Source of the DNA: DSVZ01 sp037439785 | Lineage (GTDB): Bacteria; Verrucomicrobiota; Verrucomicrobiia; Limisphaerales; J093 | Reading direction: 5' to 3' | Assembly: GCA_037439785.1 (NCBI GenBank) | Contig: JBBIVJ010000011.1 | Span: forward strand, 44,658-108,657 | Length of the DNA: 64,000 nt | In this document: piece by piece, positions 45,273 through 53,272 of the stretch | How the letters are laid out: each line of letters begins with the position of its first letter | Numbering within the stretch: the first letter of the stretch is position 1 | Program-made: the position numbers and the translations under genes | Notes under the pieces: model-generated | Database searches by the model: none | Seen by the model: the letters and a program-made list of their open reading frames with translations, nothing else | What the model was told of the DNA's origin: nothing

Positions 45273-46502
45273 ATGAACCTGTATTCCCCCTGGGTCGCCG
45301 TCCTGCTGGGACTGGCCGCCCTTCCTGCCAACCCCCGCGCCGCCGACCTGGGTGATCCTGCCGCGCCGCTCAAAATCGCCGAATGGATCAAGGGCGGCCC
45401 AGTCAACCTGGCCGACGCCAAAGGCAAGAAAATCGTCGTGGTCGAATTCTGGGCCACGTGGTGCCCGCCCTGCCGGACCAGCATCCCGCACCTGACAGAG
45501 CTGACTCAAAAGTACAAGGACAAGGATGTGATCATCGTCGGCATCAGCGACGAGAAGCCCCCGGTGGTGAAGTCCTTCGTCGAAAAGATGGGTGCCAAGA
45601 TGGACTACGTCGTGGCCATTGACGACAAAAACGCCACGGCCGAGGGCTACATGCGCGCCTACGACCAGAACAGCATCCCGCACGCCTTCGTGGTGGACAA
45701 GCAGGGGCGCGTGGCCTGGCATGGCCACCCGATGGGCGGGCTGGACAAGGTGCTTGAGGAGCTGGTGGCCGGCCAATTCGACCTGGACAAGGCCCGCAAG
45801 CGCTCCCGCGCCGAAGCCCGGCTCCAGGAATATTTCCAGCACCTGCTCGCCAGCGAGGAGGTCAAGGCCGCCGAACTGGAAAAGGAACTGACCGCCCTCG
45901 AACAGGAGGTCGGCAACATCTTTAACGGCCAGAAATTCGACCCGGCTGACATCCGCAAGCGGGTGCGTTTCAGCCAGGCCGCCCGCGAATACCAGCAGGC
46001 CTTCCTCGGCGGCCAGGAACTCCCGGCCGCCCGCCTGGCCGAGTTGGAAAAGACGCTCACCGATTTCGCCCCGCCCGGCTTCGAGCTGGCCGCCTTCAAG
46101 CAAGAGATGACCGCCTCGAAAACCTTCCGCGACTACATGATGGAAGCCACCGGCTCCGCCCGCGAGGACAAGCTGGCCGAGCTGGGCAAGAAGCTCGAGG
46201 GACTGGACAGCAAAAACCACCAGATGCTCAACCAGATCGCCTGGATTTTGCTGACCGACGGCGACATCAAAAAGCGGGACGTGGCCCTCGCCACCCGCCT
46301 TGCCAGGGCCGCCTACGACGCCTGTGAAGGCAAGGACGCCTCCGTGGTGGACACCTATGCCCGCGCGCTGTTCGACTCCGGCAAGGTGGACGACGCCATC
46401 CGCGAGCAGAAAAAGGCCATCCAGCTTTGCGAGGACGAGGACATGCGCAAGGAACTCGAGGCCAACCTCCAGACCTACCAGGCCAAAAAAGAGGCCCGCT
46501 GA
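45273..46502 (+). CDS. TlpA-like thioredoxin-fold protein with a long C-terminal extension
   Basis: This 409-residue protein has a signal peptide (about residues 1-23, cleaved after ANPRA). A TlpA/thioredoxin domain at residues 30-165 carries VVEFWATWCPPCRTSIPHL with the redox pair Cys64 and Cys67, IIVGISDEKPPVV and IPHAFVVDKQGRVAWHGHP with the cis-Pro. These proteins reduce or pass electrons in the periplasm. A second half of about 240 residues is helical, starting RKRSRAEARLQEYF and ending with TPR-like helices such as DTYARALFDSGKVDDAIREQKKAI. That extension may bind a partner protein. A terminator follows at 46531. Confidence 0.88.
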   Translation: MNLYSPWVAVLLGLAALPANPRAADLGDPAAPLKIAEWIKGGPVNLADAKGKKIVVVEFWATWCPPCRTSIPHLTELTQKYKDKDVIIVGISDEKPPVVKSFVEKMGAKMDYVVAIDDKNATAEGYMRAYDQNSIPHAFVVDKQGRVAWHGHPMGGLDKVLEELVAGQFDLDKARKRSRAEARLQEYFQHLLASEEVKAAELEKELTALEQEVGNIFNGQKFDPADIRKRVRFSQAAREYQQAFLGGQELPAARLAELEKTLTDFAPPGFELAAFKQEMTASKTFRDYMMEATGSAREDKLAELGKKLEGLDSKNHQMLNQIAWILLTDGDIKKRDVALATRLARAAYDACEGKDASVVDTYARALFDSGKVDDAIREQKKAIQLCEDEDMRKELEANLQTYQAKKEAR

Positions 46503-46530
46503 AAGCGCGCGTCCACGAGGGCATTTACCA

Positions 46531-46560
46531 AAAGCCTGTCCTGGCCAGACGGGCTTTTTT
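46531..46560. terminator. Bidirectional terminator between tlpA-like gene and ald
   Basis: Ten-base stem AAAGCCTGTC/GACGGGCTTT (one G-T pair), seven-base loop, six-T run on the plus strand. On the minus strand a shorter T run follows, so it may also serve ald. Confidence 0.85.
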
Positions 46561-46620
46561 CATAGGCTGCGCGCCCCGCCCCCGCCGGCGCGCAGGCGCG
46601 GGGCGGGGGGACGGTTCCGA

Positions 46621-47721
46621 TCAAACCTCCGGCGGCGAGTACGGCAGGCCGTGCGCTTCGGCGACGGCGCGGCAGGTCAGGCGTCCGGCCTGGACGTTGA
46701 TCCCGGCCATCAGCTCCGGGCGGCGTTGGCAGGCCCCGGCCAGACCCAGGTCGGCCAGGAGCTCGAGGTAGGGGTAGGTGACATTGGTCAGGGCCTGGGT
46801 GGCGGTGCGGGCGTAGGCCCCCGGCATGTTGGTCACGCAGTAATGCACCACCCCTTCCTCCACGAAGACCGGGTCGTCGTGGGTGGTCGGCCGCGAGGTT
46901 TCCGCGCATCCGCCCTGGTCAATGGCGATGTCCACCAACACACTGCCGGGCCGCATCCGCCGGAGCATCTCACGGCGGATCAGGCGGGGGGCGCGGGCTC
47001 CGGGCACCAGCACCGCCCCGATGAGCAGGTCCACGTCGGGCAGGAGGTTCAACAAGTGCGCCTCGTTCGAGTACAGGGTGTGGGCGGTGTGCAGGGTGAT
47101 GTCCAGGAAGCGCATCCGCTCCAGGTCCACCTCCAAAATGGTCACGTCGGCGCCCAGCCCCGTGGCCGTGCGGGCGGCATTGACGCCGGAGGTGCCGCCG
47201 CCCAGGACCACCACCCGACCGGGCAACACCCCCGGCACGCCCCCCAGCAGGGTGCCGCTGCCGCCGCAGTGTTTGCCCAGAAAGTAGGCCCCCACGTAAA
47301 CCGACATGCGGCCGGCGATCTCGCTCATCGGCTCGAGCAGGGGCAGGCGACCCTTGACCTCGACGGTTTCGTAGGCGATGGCGGTGACGCTGGAACGGAG
47401 CAGACCCTCGGTCAGTTCCCGGTCCGGAGCCAGGTGGAGGTAGGTAAAAAGGATTTGACCCGGCTGCAGCAGCGGGATTTCGGACGGCTGGGGTTCCTTG
47501 ACCTTGACCACCACTTCAGCGCGGGCAAAGACCTCGGCGTGCTGGTCCACCAGTTCGGCGCCGGCCTGGCGATAATCCTCGTCCGAAAAGCCGGCGCCCG
47601 CGCCGGCCCCGCGCTCCACCAAGACCCGGTGACCGCGCCGGATCAACTGATAGGCCGCGGAGGGCAGCAGGCCGACACGGTATTCGCGGGCTTTGATCTC
47701 CCGCGGGACGCCGATGATCAT
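46621..47721 (-). CDS. ald: Alanine dehydrogenase
   Basis: This 366-residue enzyme is the usual length. It converts L-alanine to pyruvate and ammonia with NAD. It starts MIIGVPREIKAREYRVG, with the conserved Arg of the substrate site. Other motifs are VVKVKEPQPSEIPLLQPGQI, LFTYLHLAPDRELT, EPMSEIAGRMSV, the NAD-binding VVVLGGGTSGVNAA and VDIAIDQGGC (catalytic Asp) with a downstream HYCVTNMPGA. The start at 47721 follows a leaderless-type promoter. It is convergent with the thioredoxin gene and followed by the shared terminator. It can supply pyruvate from alanine or make alanine. Confidence 0.96.
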   Translation of the reverse strand: MIIGVPREIKAREYRVGLLPSAAYQLIRRGHRVLVERGAGAGAGFSDEDYRQAGAELVDQHAEVFARAEVVVKVKEPQPSEIPLLQPGQILFTYLHLAPDRELTEGLLRSSVTAIAYETVEVKGRLPLLEPMSEIAGRMSVYVGAYFLGKHCGGSGTLLGGVPGVLPGRVVVLGGGTSGVNAARTATGLGADVTILEVDLERMRFLDITLHTAHTLYSNEAHLLNLLPDVDLLIGAVLVPGARAPRLIRREMLRRMRPGSVLVDIAIDQGGCAETSRPTTHDDPVFVEEGVVHYCVTNMPGAYARTATQALTNVTYPYLELLADLGLAGACQRRPELMAGINVQAGRLTCRAVAEAHGLPYSPPEV

Positions 47722-47727
47722 GGCCCC

Positions 47728-47756
47728 AGCTTGCCACAAGGTCCGCGCGGGCACAA
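47728..47756 (-). promoter_or_regulatory. Leaderless promoter of ald
   Basis: Minus-strand TTGTGC, 17 bases, CAAGCT, six bases to ATG 47721. It has the same -35 and almost the same -10 as the heptose enzyme promoter at 51079. Confidence 0.5.
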
Positions 47757-47765
47757 TCCACGCGG

Positions 47766-48653
47766 CTACGTGGCGGGCACGTAACGCTGCAGCAGCCTGG
47801 CCGCGGCCAGCAGCAGCAGAAAGATCGGCAGCAAGGTCCACGGCTCCCCGGCGGTGGCCAGCAGGTCCACCAGGACGATCCCAGCCAGGAGATTGGAAAC
47901 CGCGAAGCCGGGGGGGCGCGTCTCCCTGGCCAGGGCGTAGCGCAGGGCGGGCAGAACCCAGATCACCAACAGCAGGCTCAGGTAGAAGGCCCGCTCGCGG
48001 TAACTGGGGCCTTCCGGACTTGATCCATTCATCAACCCCGCCAGCAGCATCGGCGCGGCCAGCGCCAACACCGGCCAGCGAGGAGCCGGGCCGGGAAAGG
48101 ATTCCCGGCGCGCCAGGGCGCTGACGCCGATGACATACACGCCCAGGGCCAGGCCGCACCACAAGGCCGTTCCCACCGGTCCGCCGGCGGCCAGGGCGGC
48201 CAGCAGATACAACAGGGTGCGACAGGTGCCCGGCAGGACGATGGCCAGGGGAGTGCGCTTGTGGATGGCGTTGTACAGGACAATGACCAGCGCCAGCACC
48301 ACGGCCAGCACCAGGGGGGCCGGGCCCAGTGCGGCGCTGAACAACAGGGCCAGACCCAGCCACACTCCGCCCAGTTGCCAGACTCGTGCTGCAGCAATTT
48401 GCCCCGAGGGGATAGGCCGTTCCCGGCGTCGCAGCCGGTCGAAGTCCGCGTCGAACGCGTCATTGAGATACATCCCGCCCAGGTACAGACAGCTCGCCGC
48501 CAGGGCCAGCAGGGCCAGCCGCCCCGCTTCCCCGCCGCCGGCCAGCACCCAGCCGGCCAGGCAGTTGGACCAGACGGTGGGCAGGTTGGACACCCGACCC
48601 AGCCGGAGCAGAACGGGCATTTGCTCTCCCAGTTTGGATAGGGCCTGCCACAT
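47766..48653 (-). CDS. UbiA-family prenyltransferase
   Basis: This 295-residue integral membrane protein has about eight helices. The first Asp-rich motif, LNDAFDADFDRLRRRERP (residues about 62-79), is the UbiA NDxxD site that binds the prenyl diphosphate through Mg. LYNAIHKRTPLAIVLPGTCR follows and contains a second conserved site. The ATG at 48653 is used because a promoter ends ten bases before it; an alternative Met lies 33 bases on. In related bacteria, proteins of this group (for example EboC-like or menaquinone/haem prenyltransferases) are common. The acceptor cannot be read here. It ends 44 bases before ald on the same strand. Confidence 0.82.
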   Translation of the reverse strand: MWQALSKLGEQMPVLLRLGRVSNLPTVWSNCLAGWVLAGGGEAGRLALLALAASCLYLGGMYLNDAFDADFDRLRRRERPIPSGQIAAARVWQLGGVWLGLALLFSAALGPAPLVLAVVLALVIVLYNAIHKRTPLAIVLPGTCRTLLYLLAALAAGGPVGTALWCGLALGVYVIGVSALARRESFPGPAPRWPVLALAAPMLLAGLMNGSSPEGPSYRERAFYLSLLLVIWVLPALRYALARETRPPGFAVSNLLAGIVLVDLLATAGEPWTLLPIFLLLLAAARLLQRYVPAT

Positions 48654-48663
48654 GCGCGGGCTT

Positions 48664-48692
48664 GTGCTAAAGCGGAACGACCGACATCGCAA
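48664..48692 (-). promoter_or_regulatory. Leaderless promoter of the UbiA-family gene
   Basis: Minus-strand TTGCGA, 17 bases, TAGCAC, ten bases to ATG 48653. Confidence 0.55.
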
Positions 48693-48794
48693 TCCTGCAA
48701 CGGTGCTCCGATCCTCCCCGTGTTGCAGGCAGAAAAAAGGCGCGACCCGGGGCCGCGCCAAGGGAGGCTGTTACCGGTCGAACCGCGGCGGGGC

Positions 48795-49448
48795 TCAGGA
48801 GGCCGGCCCCACCAGCCACTCGAACTTGATGGTCACCTCGTCGCCGGTGGTGATCCGGCTCATGCCGGGGATGTTCGGCGAGGGGGGGGTGATCCCAAAG
48901 TCGGTCATCTTGAGCCTGGTCTCGCCGGAGAACTTGAAACGGTTGGCCGGCAGGCGTTCCAGCCCCACCTCCATCGTGCAGGGCTGGGTTTTGCCGGCAA
49001 CGGTTACCTCGCCGGTGGCATCAAAACGGGCCTTGCCGTTGGCCTCGGCCTCGCCCTTGAGGAGCATTTCCTTGAGTTTGAAAACAATGTCCCGGTGCTC
49101 CTTCATGTTCATGGCCTCCTGCATGATCTCGTCCATCTTCTGGCCGCTGCTGCTTTTGAGCGAGCGCACCGGGATGGCGAGTTCGGCACGGGGGTTGACC
49201 TCCTTCGAGGTGAGGCTCTTGACAGACTTGAGGGTGGGGTCGGTCAAAAACTCCGGTTCCACTTCGAAGGTGCCGCGGATGATGGCGCTTTCCGCGTACC
49301 AGTCGTGGATGGAGGAGGTGCCTTCCATACGGACCTTGCTGCCGGGTTTGGAGGTCAGTTTGGTCCACGTGTCGGCGGTCTGGCCGCTCCAAGCCAGCCA
49401 GCAGGCCAGGGTTGCGCCGAGGGTCCAGGGGATGCAGGTCGTTTTCAT
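48795..49448 (-). CDS. YceI-family periplasmic lipid-binding-like protein
   Basis: This 217-residue protein has a signal peptide (KTTCIPWTLGATLACWLAWS) and a lipocalin-like YceI barrel: GTSSIHDWYAESAIIRGTF, then KSSSGQKMDEIMQEAMNMKE, RFDATGEVTVAGKTQP, MTDFGITPP and GDEVTIKFEWLV. The SIHDW motif near the start and the MTDFGI motif are characteristic. Family members bind isoprenoid-like molecules or act in stress resistance. Nothing here decides the ligand. The gene starts 41 bases after the GFO/IDH/MocA gene, on the same strand. Confidence 0.88.
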   Translation of the reverse strand: MKTTCIPWTLGATLACWLAWSGQTADTWTKLTSKPGSKVRMEGTSSIHDWYAESAIIRGTFEVEPEFLTDPTLKSVKSLTSKEVNPRAELAIPVRSLKSSSGQKMDEIMQEAMNMKEHRDIVFKLKEMLLKGEAEANGKARFDATGEVTVAGKTQPCTMEVGLERLPANRFKFSGETRLKMTDFGITPPSPNIPGMSRITTGDEVTIKFEWLVGPAS

Positions 49449-49489
49449 GTTCGGGGAGTTCGATGTTGGGGTGAACAGGGACATTCAAC

Positions 49490-50863
49490 TCACGCCAGTT
49501 GGAACCACTCGGCGGCCAGGGCGACGGGTTGACCCTGGATCAGGGCCTCGCAGGCCTTGATCGCGGCCACGGTGGCCTGGTAGCCGTCGAGGGCGGTGGC
49601 GGCCGGCTCCCGCTTGACCAACAGGTCGGCGAGGAAGGCGCGCAGATCGTCGTCACCGCCTTCGCCGTAGCTTTCGGTGAAGTCCTTGACGCCCGCGGCG
49701 AGGTTCCCCGAGTTGATGAGGAAGTTTTCGAGGGCGTACTGGAGGGCGGTCTTGGGGTCCACCACGTCCTCGCCTTTGCTGGCCTCCTTCTGGGCGGTTT
49801 GTTTGGTCGCCCCCGCGCGCAGGGTGATGCCGCTTTCCTTGTAGAAGGTCTCCTTGACCGCGTACACCTCCCAGCCGAGGAGCGGGGCATCCACCTCCTT
49901 GAACATCCAGGCGCGGCGCTCGCGTATCATGATGGCACAGTCGGTGCCGAAGAACATGCCCATCTCGGCGTCGAACGAGTTGCCCAGCGTGGCCTCGAAG
50001 CTGTAGTGCACGCCGTTCGGGTACCGGAGCAGGGTGTGGACGTTGTCGAAGACGTCCCGACCGTCCTTGTAGAAGGCGATGGCGCCCACCCCCAGGGCGA
50101 CGGTGGGCAGGCTGTTGAGGAACCAGTTGGCCAGGTCCAGGTGGTGGACGCCCAGTTCGCCCACCAGGCCGAGGGAGGTGGCCTGGTCGAGCCGCCAGTT
50201 CAGGGCCTTTTCGCGGTCGGGATTCGCCGAGGCCACCCGCCAGCTCATTTTCTTGTGGAACTGGCTCCGCCCCTTGAGCGGCGTGCCCAGGACACCGGTG
50301 CGCACGAATTTGAGCAGGTTGACCATCTGCATGTCGGCCCGGGCCTGCAGGCCGGACTGGAAATTGAGCCGGAGGTGCTTCTGCGCGGCCAGGGCAATGG
50401 CCCGCGCGTCCTCAACGGTGTGAGCCAGCGGCGCCTCGCAGTACACATGTTTGCCGGCCGCCAGCGCGGCCAGGACGATGTCCTTGTGCTGGTGGGTGGG
50501 CGTGGCCACCACCACCGCTTCGACCTCCCGGTTGTCAAGCAGTCGGGCGAAGTCTTCATACCGCTCGGCGTTGGGCGCCAGCGCCGCGCCGCGCTTGAGG
50601 TAGGCCGGGAAATGGTCGCACACCGCCACCACCGGGCCGAAGGAGATGGTGGAAAGGGTCTTGAGGATTTCGCGCCCCCATGCGCCGCAGCCGATGACCC
50701 CCACCTTGACCGGCGGCGTTTCCCCCTCGTAACTGGTGGTGCCGTCGGCGGGGGCGTCAGCCGCCAGGATGGGCACGCCCCCCAGCAGGCTCATCATCGC
50801 CGCCGCCGAGGTGCCCCGGAGAAAGTCCCGTCGGTTCAGGTCGGTGGTGGTGTGCTCGTTCAT
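49490..50863 (-). CDS. GFO/IDH/MocA-family oxidoreductase with a Tat signal
   Basis: This 457-residue protein has a twin-arginine signal (TTTDLNRRDFLRGTSAAAM, residues 4-22), so it should be exported folded. The Rossmann core begins VKVGVIGCGAWGREIL, with the glycine-rich NAD(P) site, then VVATPTHQHKDIVLAALAAG and KHVYCEAPLAHT (the E-x-P-x-A/L catalytic region). GELGVHHLDLANWFLNSLP follows. Such exported MocA-type proteins are abundant in Verrucomicrobiota; the substrate, presumably a sugar or inositol derivative, is unknown. An ATG at 50875 is also possible but would shift the Tat signal inward. It leads a two-gene unit with the YceI gene. Confidence 0.87.
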   Translation of the reverse strand: MNEHTTTDLNRRDFLRGTSAAAMMSLLGGVPILAADAPADGTTSYEGETPPVKVGVIGCGAWGREILKTLSTISFGPVVAVCDHFPAYLKRGAALAPNAERYEDFARLLDNREVEAVVVATPTHQHKDIVLAALAAGKHVYCEAPLAHTVEDARAIALAAQKHLRLNFQSGLQARADMQMVNLLKFVRTGVLGTPLKGRSQFHKKMSWRVASANPDREKALNWRLDQATSLGLVGELGVHHLDLANWFLNSLPTVALGVGAIAFYKDGRDVFDNVHTLLRYPNGVHYSFEATLGNSFDAEMGMFFGTDCAIMIRERRAWMFKEVDAPLLGWEVYAVKETFYKESGITLRAGATKQTAQKEASKGEDVVDPKTALQYALENFLINSGNLAAGVKDFTESYGEGGDDDLRAFLADLLVKREPAATALDGYQATVAAIKACEALIQGQPVALAAEWFQLA

Positions 50864-51078
50864 AGGCTCAAACATCGCTGTGGCTCGACCGGCTGCGTGG
50901 CTTCCGCGTTTTAGCCGCCCGGACTCTGCGGAACCCCGAGCCGGTTTGCCAAGGGAATTTCCCCGTCCGCGCCGACCCCGGGCGGCGTAGGCTTGAAGGG
51001 GCAGCCGGCCGGCCGCGCGGTTCGACGGCCGGGGGCGGCGCGGCATTCGTTCCCCGTCGGCCGACCGGGGCTTCTGAG

Positions 51079-51107
51079 TTGTGCGGTGTGGCCGCTGCCG
51101 GCAGGCT
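51079..51107 (+). promoter_or_regulatory. Leaderless promoter of the heptose-phosphate nucleotidyltransferase gene
   Basis: TTGTGC (51079-51084), 17 bases, CAGGCT (51102-51107), six bases to GTG 51114; it fixes the start codon. Confidence 0.55.
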
Positions 51108-51113
51108 GGCGGG

Positions 51114-51611
51114 GTGAATTTTCGTGCCAAAATCCTGCCCGACCTGAAGGCGCTGCGCGCCTGGCGCCTGGCGCAGGCGGTGGCTGGCCGCCGCGTGGTG
51201 GCCACCAACGGCTGTTTTGACCTCCTTCACGTCGGGCACGTGACCTATCTCGAGGCAGCCCGCAACCTGGGGGATGCCCTGATCGTGGCCGTGAACAGTG
51301 ACGCCTCCGTCCGCGCCCTCAAGGGCCCGGGCCGGCCGTTGAATGCGGAGGGCGACCGCGCTGCCGTCCTGGCCGCGCTCGAGTCGGTCAGCGCCGTGTA
51401 CATTTTTGCCGAGCCGGACGCTTTGAGGTTCCTGGAGCAGGTCCGGCCGGAGATTTACGCCAAAGGGGGGGACTACACCCTGGAGACCATCAACCAGGCC
51501 GAGCGACGGTTTGTGGAAGGCTACGGCGGGCAGGTGGTGGTGGTCGGAGGGGTGCCGGGCCGTTCCACCAGTGAACTGCTCCGCCGCGCCGGCGTCGCTC
51601 CAGGGGCTTGA
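51114..51611 (+). CDS. rfaE2: D-glycero-beta-D-manno-heptose 1-phosphate adenylyltransferase-like protein
   Basis: This 165-residue protein starts with GTG and holds one nucleotidyltransferase domain: VVATNGCFDLLHVGHVTYLE (with the H-x-G-H site), then LIVAVNSDASVRALKGPGRP, EGDRAAVLAALESV and YAKGGDYT. These match the C-terminal half of HldE (RfaE2), which activates heptose 1-phosphate with ATP for lipopolysaccharide. The kinase half (HldA) is absent, so this is the stand-alone form. Gram-negative outer-membrane synthesis fits. The motif ISRSTSELLR-like tail (GRSTSELLRRAG) is also conserved in this group. Its position in the family is clear; the exact sugar is inferred. Confidence 0.85.
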   Translation: MNFRAKILPDLKALRAWRLAQAVAGRRVVATNGCFDLLHVGHVTYLEAARNLGDALIVAVNSDASVRALKGPGRPLNAEGDRAAVLAALESVSAVYIFAEPDALRFLEQVRPEIYAKGGDYTLETINQAERRFVEGYGGQVVVVGGVPGRSTSELLRRAGVAPGA

Positions 51612-51672
51612 AGGCAGGAGTCGGCGGGTCGAGGCTTGCTTGCTTTCCCGATTCCGTTTGGGCTGTTCGGTT

Positions 51673-52683
51673 GTGACTCGCCTGCACCACCTCGCCTTGG
51701 ACGGCCGCGCGCCCCTGGTCATGCCTTTGCTTTGTTACCCCGGGGCTGCGCTGGTGGGGGTCCATGTTCGGGACGTGGTGACTTCGCCGGAGGCGCAGGT
51801 GGCGGCCCTTCAGGCCCTGCACACGCGCTACTCCCTGCCGGTATTGCTGACCGCCATGGACCTGAGCGTGGAAGCGGAGGCGTGGGGCTGTCCGGTCGAA
51901 TGGGGCGAACATGGGATACCCAGCGTGACGGGACCGATGCCGGGTGCGGGGAGCGATCCGGCGTCCCAATCTTTGCCGGAACCGGGCACGGGTCGGACGG
52001 CGGTGTATTTGGAAACCGCCCAGCGGCTGGCCAGACTGCGCGAGCGGCCGGTGGTCCTGGGCGGCATGATCGGCCCCTTTTCGCTCGCCGCCCGAGTGGC
52101 GGGGGTCAGCGAGATGCTGGGCATGACCTTGGAAGACCCCGGCCGGGCGCTGGCTTGGGTGAATCAGGCCACGACCTTCCTCCTGGCCTACGCCCGGGCG
52201 TTTCGAGATGTCGGAGCGGACGGGGTGGTGATGGCCGAGCCGACGGCCGGCCTGCTTTCCCCCGCCGGTCTGGAGGCCTTCTCCGCGCGGGCGGTGCGCC
52301 GCCTGGTCGAGGCCGTGGAGACCCCCGCCTTTGGACTGGTGCTGCACAATTGCGCGGCCCGCTCCCTCCATCTCCCGGCCCTGCGGGCCAGCGGCGTCTG
52401 CGCCTTTCATTTTGGGGCGCCAATGGACCTCGATGCGGCGCTGGCGGCAGTGCCTGAATCCACCCTGGTCTGCGGGAACCTTGACCCGGCCGGTGTGCTG
52501 GTGCGGAGCAGCGCTCGGGAAGTCTTTGCCGCCACTCGGCGCCTTTGTCGCGCCCACGCGGGGAAGAGGAACTTCGTGCTTTCTTCCGGCTGCGACGTCC
52601 CGCCGGAGACCCCGCTGGAGAACCTGGATGCCTTCTTTGCCGCCGCACAGGAGGCGGCACGCGAGGTGTCGGCCGCGTCCTAA
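51673..52683 (+). CDS. Uroporphyrinogen decarboxylase/MtaA-family protein
   Basis: This 336-residue protein uses a GTG at 51673, after the previous gene's stop. Motifs are LHHLALDGRAPLVMPLLCYP, QALHTRYSLPVLLTAMDLSVEAEAWGC, PVVLGGMIGPFSLAARVAGV, DGVVMAEPTAGLLSP, FGLVLHNCAARSLHLPALRA and VPPETPLENLDAFFAAA. This set belongs to the UroD superfamily, closer to the MtaA/CmuA methyltransferase branch (HNCA and FVLSSGCDVPP motifs) than to HemE. Such proteins transfer methyl groups via a corrinoid protein, but no corrinoid gene is nearby. It starts 61 bases after the heptose gene and may be co-transcribed with it. Function unresolved. Confidence 0.75.
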   Translation: MTRLHHLALDGRAPLVMPLLCYPGAALVGVHVRDVVTSPEAQVAALQALHTRYSLPVLLTAMDLSVEAEAWGCPVEWGEHGIPSVTGPMPGAGSDPASQSLPEPGTGRTAVYLETAQRLARLRERPVVLGGMIGPFSLAARVAGVSEMLGMTLEDPGRALAWVNQATTFLLAYARAFRDVGADGVVMAEPTAGLLSPAGLEAFSARAVRRLVEAVETPAFGLVLHNCAARSLHLPALRASGVCAFHFGAPMDLDAALAAVPESTLVCGNLDPAGVLVRSSAREVFAATRRLCRAHAGKRNFVLSSGCDVPPETPLENLDAFFAAAQEAAREVSAAS

Positions 52684-53258
52684 AGGTGCCCGGCCAGCAC
52701 CGCACGGCTGGCCTCGAAGACCTGATCGTGGAGGGAGCAACCATGCGCATCCATGGTCACCACGGCTGGAAACTGCTCGACCTCCAGTTCCCAAACGGCC
52801 TCCGGGGAGCCGAATTCCTCGAGGAAATACACATTGCGCACCGTCTTGATGTGCACGGCCAGCACCTGGGCGGCACCGCCCACCGCATGCAGGTACACCG
52901 CACCCGCTTCCCGGCAGGCCGCCAGGGTTTTTGCCCCCATGCCCCCTTTGCCGATGACGCCCCGCAGGCCGAACTTGCGAATGATATCGCCCTGGTAGGG
53001 TTCTTCCCGGGCCGAGGTGGTGGGACCGGCGGCAATCACCTTCCAACGGCCGGCCTCGTCCCGGATGACCACCGGCCCGCAATGGTAAAGAATGGCGCCC
53101 CGCAGGTCCACCCCCGGCGGCAGGGAACCGCCCTTGGCCAGGTACTTGTGGACGGCGTCCCGGCCGGTGTAGAGCGTGCCGGTGATCGCGACGGCATCGC
53201 CAACCTTCAGGGCGCGGACGGTGGCTTCAGCCAGGGGCGTGGTCAGCAGGGTGGGCAT
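52680..53258 (-). CDS. Class I fumarate hydratase-type beta subunit
   Basis: This 192-residue protein matches the C-terminal half of class I (iron-sulfur) fumarases and of L-tartrate dehydratase: LKVGDAVAITGTLYTGRDAVHKYL, YHCGPVVI, AAGPTTSAREEPYQGDII, VIGKGGMG and GAVYLHAVGGAAQVLA. The TTSxR motif and KGGMG loop are conserved substrate-site elements. It pairs with the alpha subunit 14 bases upstream. The TAG stop overlaps the stop of the convergent UroD-family gene (TAA at 52681-52683). Confidence 0.9.
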   Translation of the reverse strand: MPTLLTTPLAEATVRALKVGDAVAITGTLYTGRDAVHKYLAKGGSLPPGVDLRGAILYHCGPVVIRDEAGRWKVIAAGPTTSAREEPYQGDIIRKFGLRGVIGKGGMGAKTLAACREAGAVYLHAVGGAAQVLAVHIKTVRNVYFLEEFGSPEAVWELEVEQFPAVVTMDAHGCSLHDQVFEASRAVLAGHL

Positions 53259-53272
53259 GGTTCGGAGCGGGT

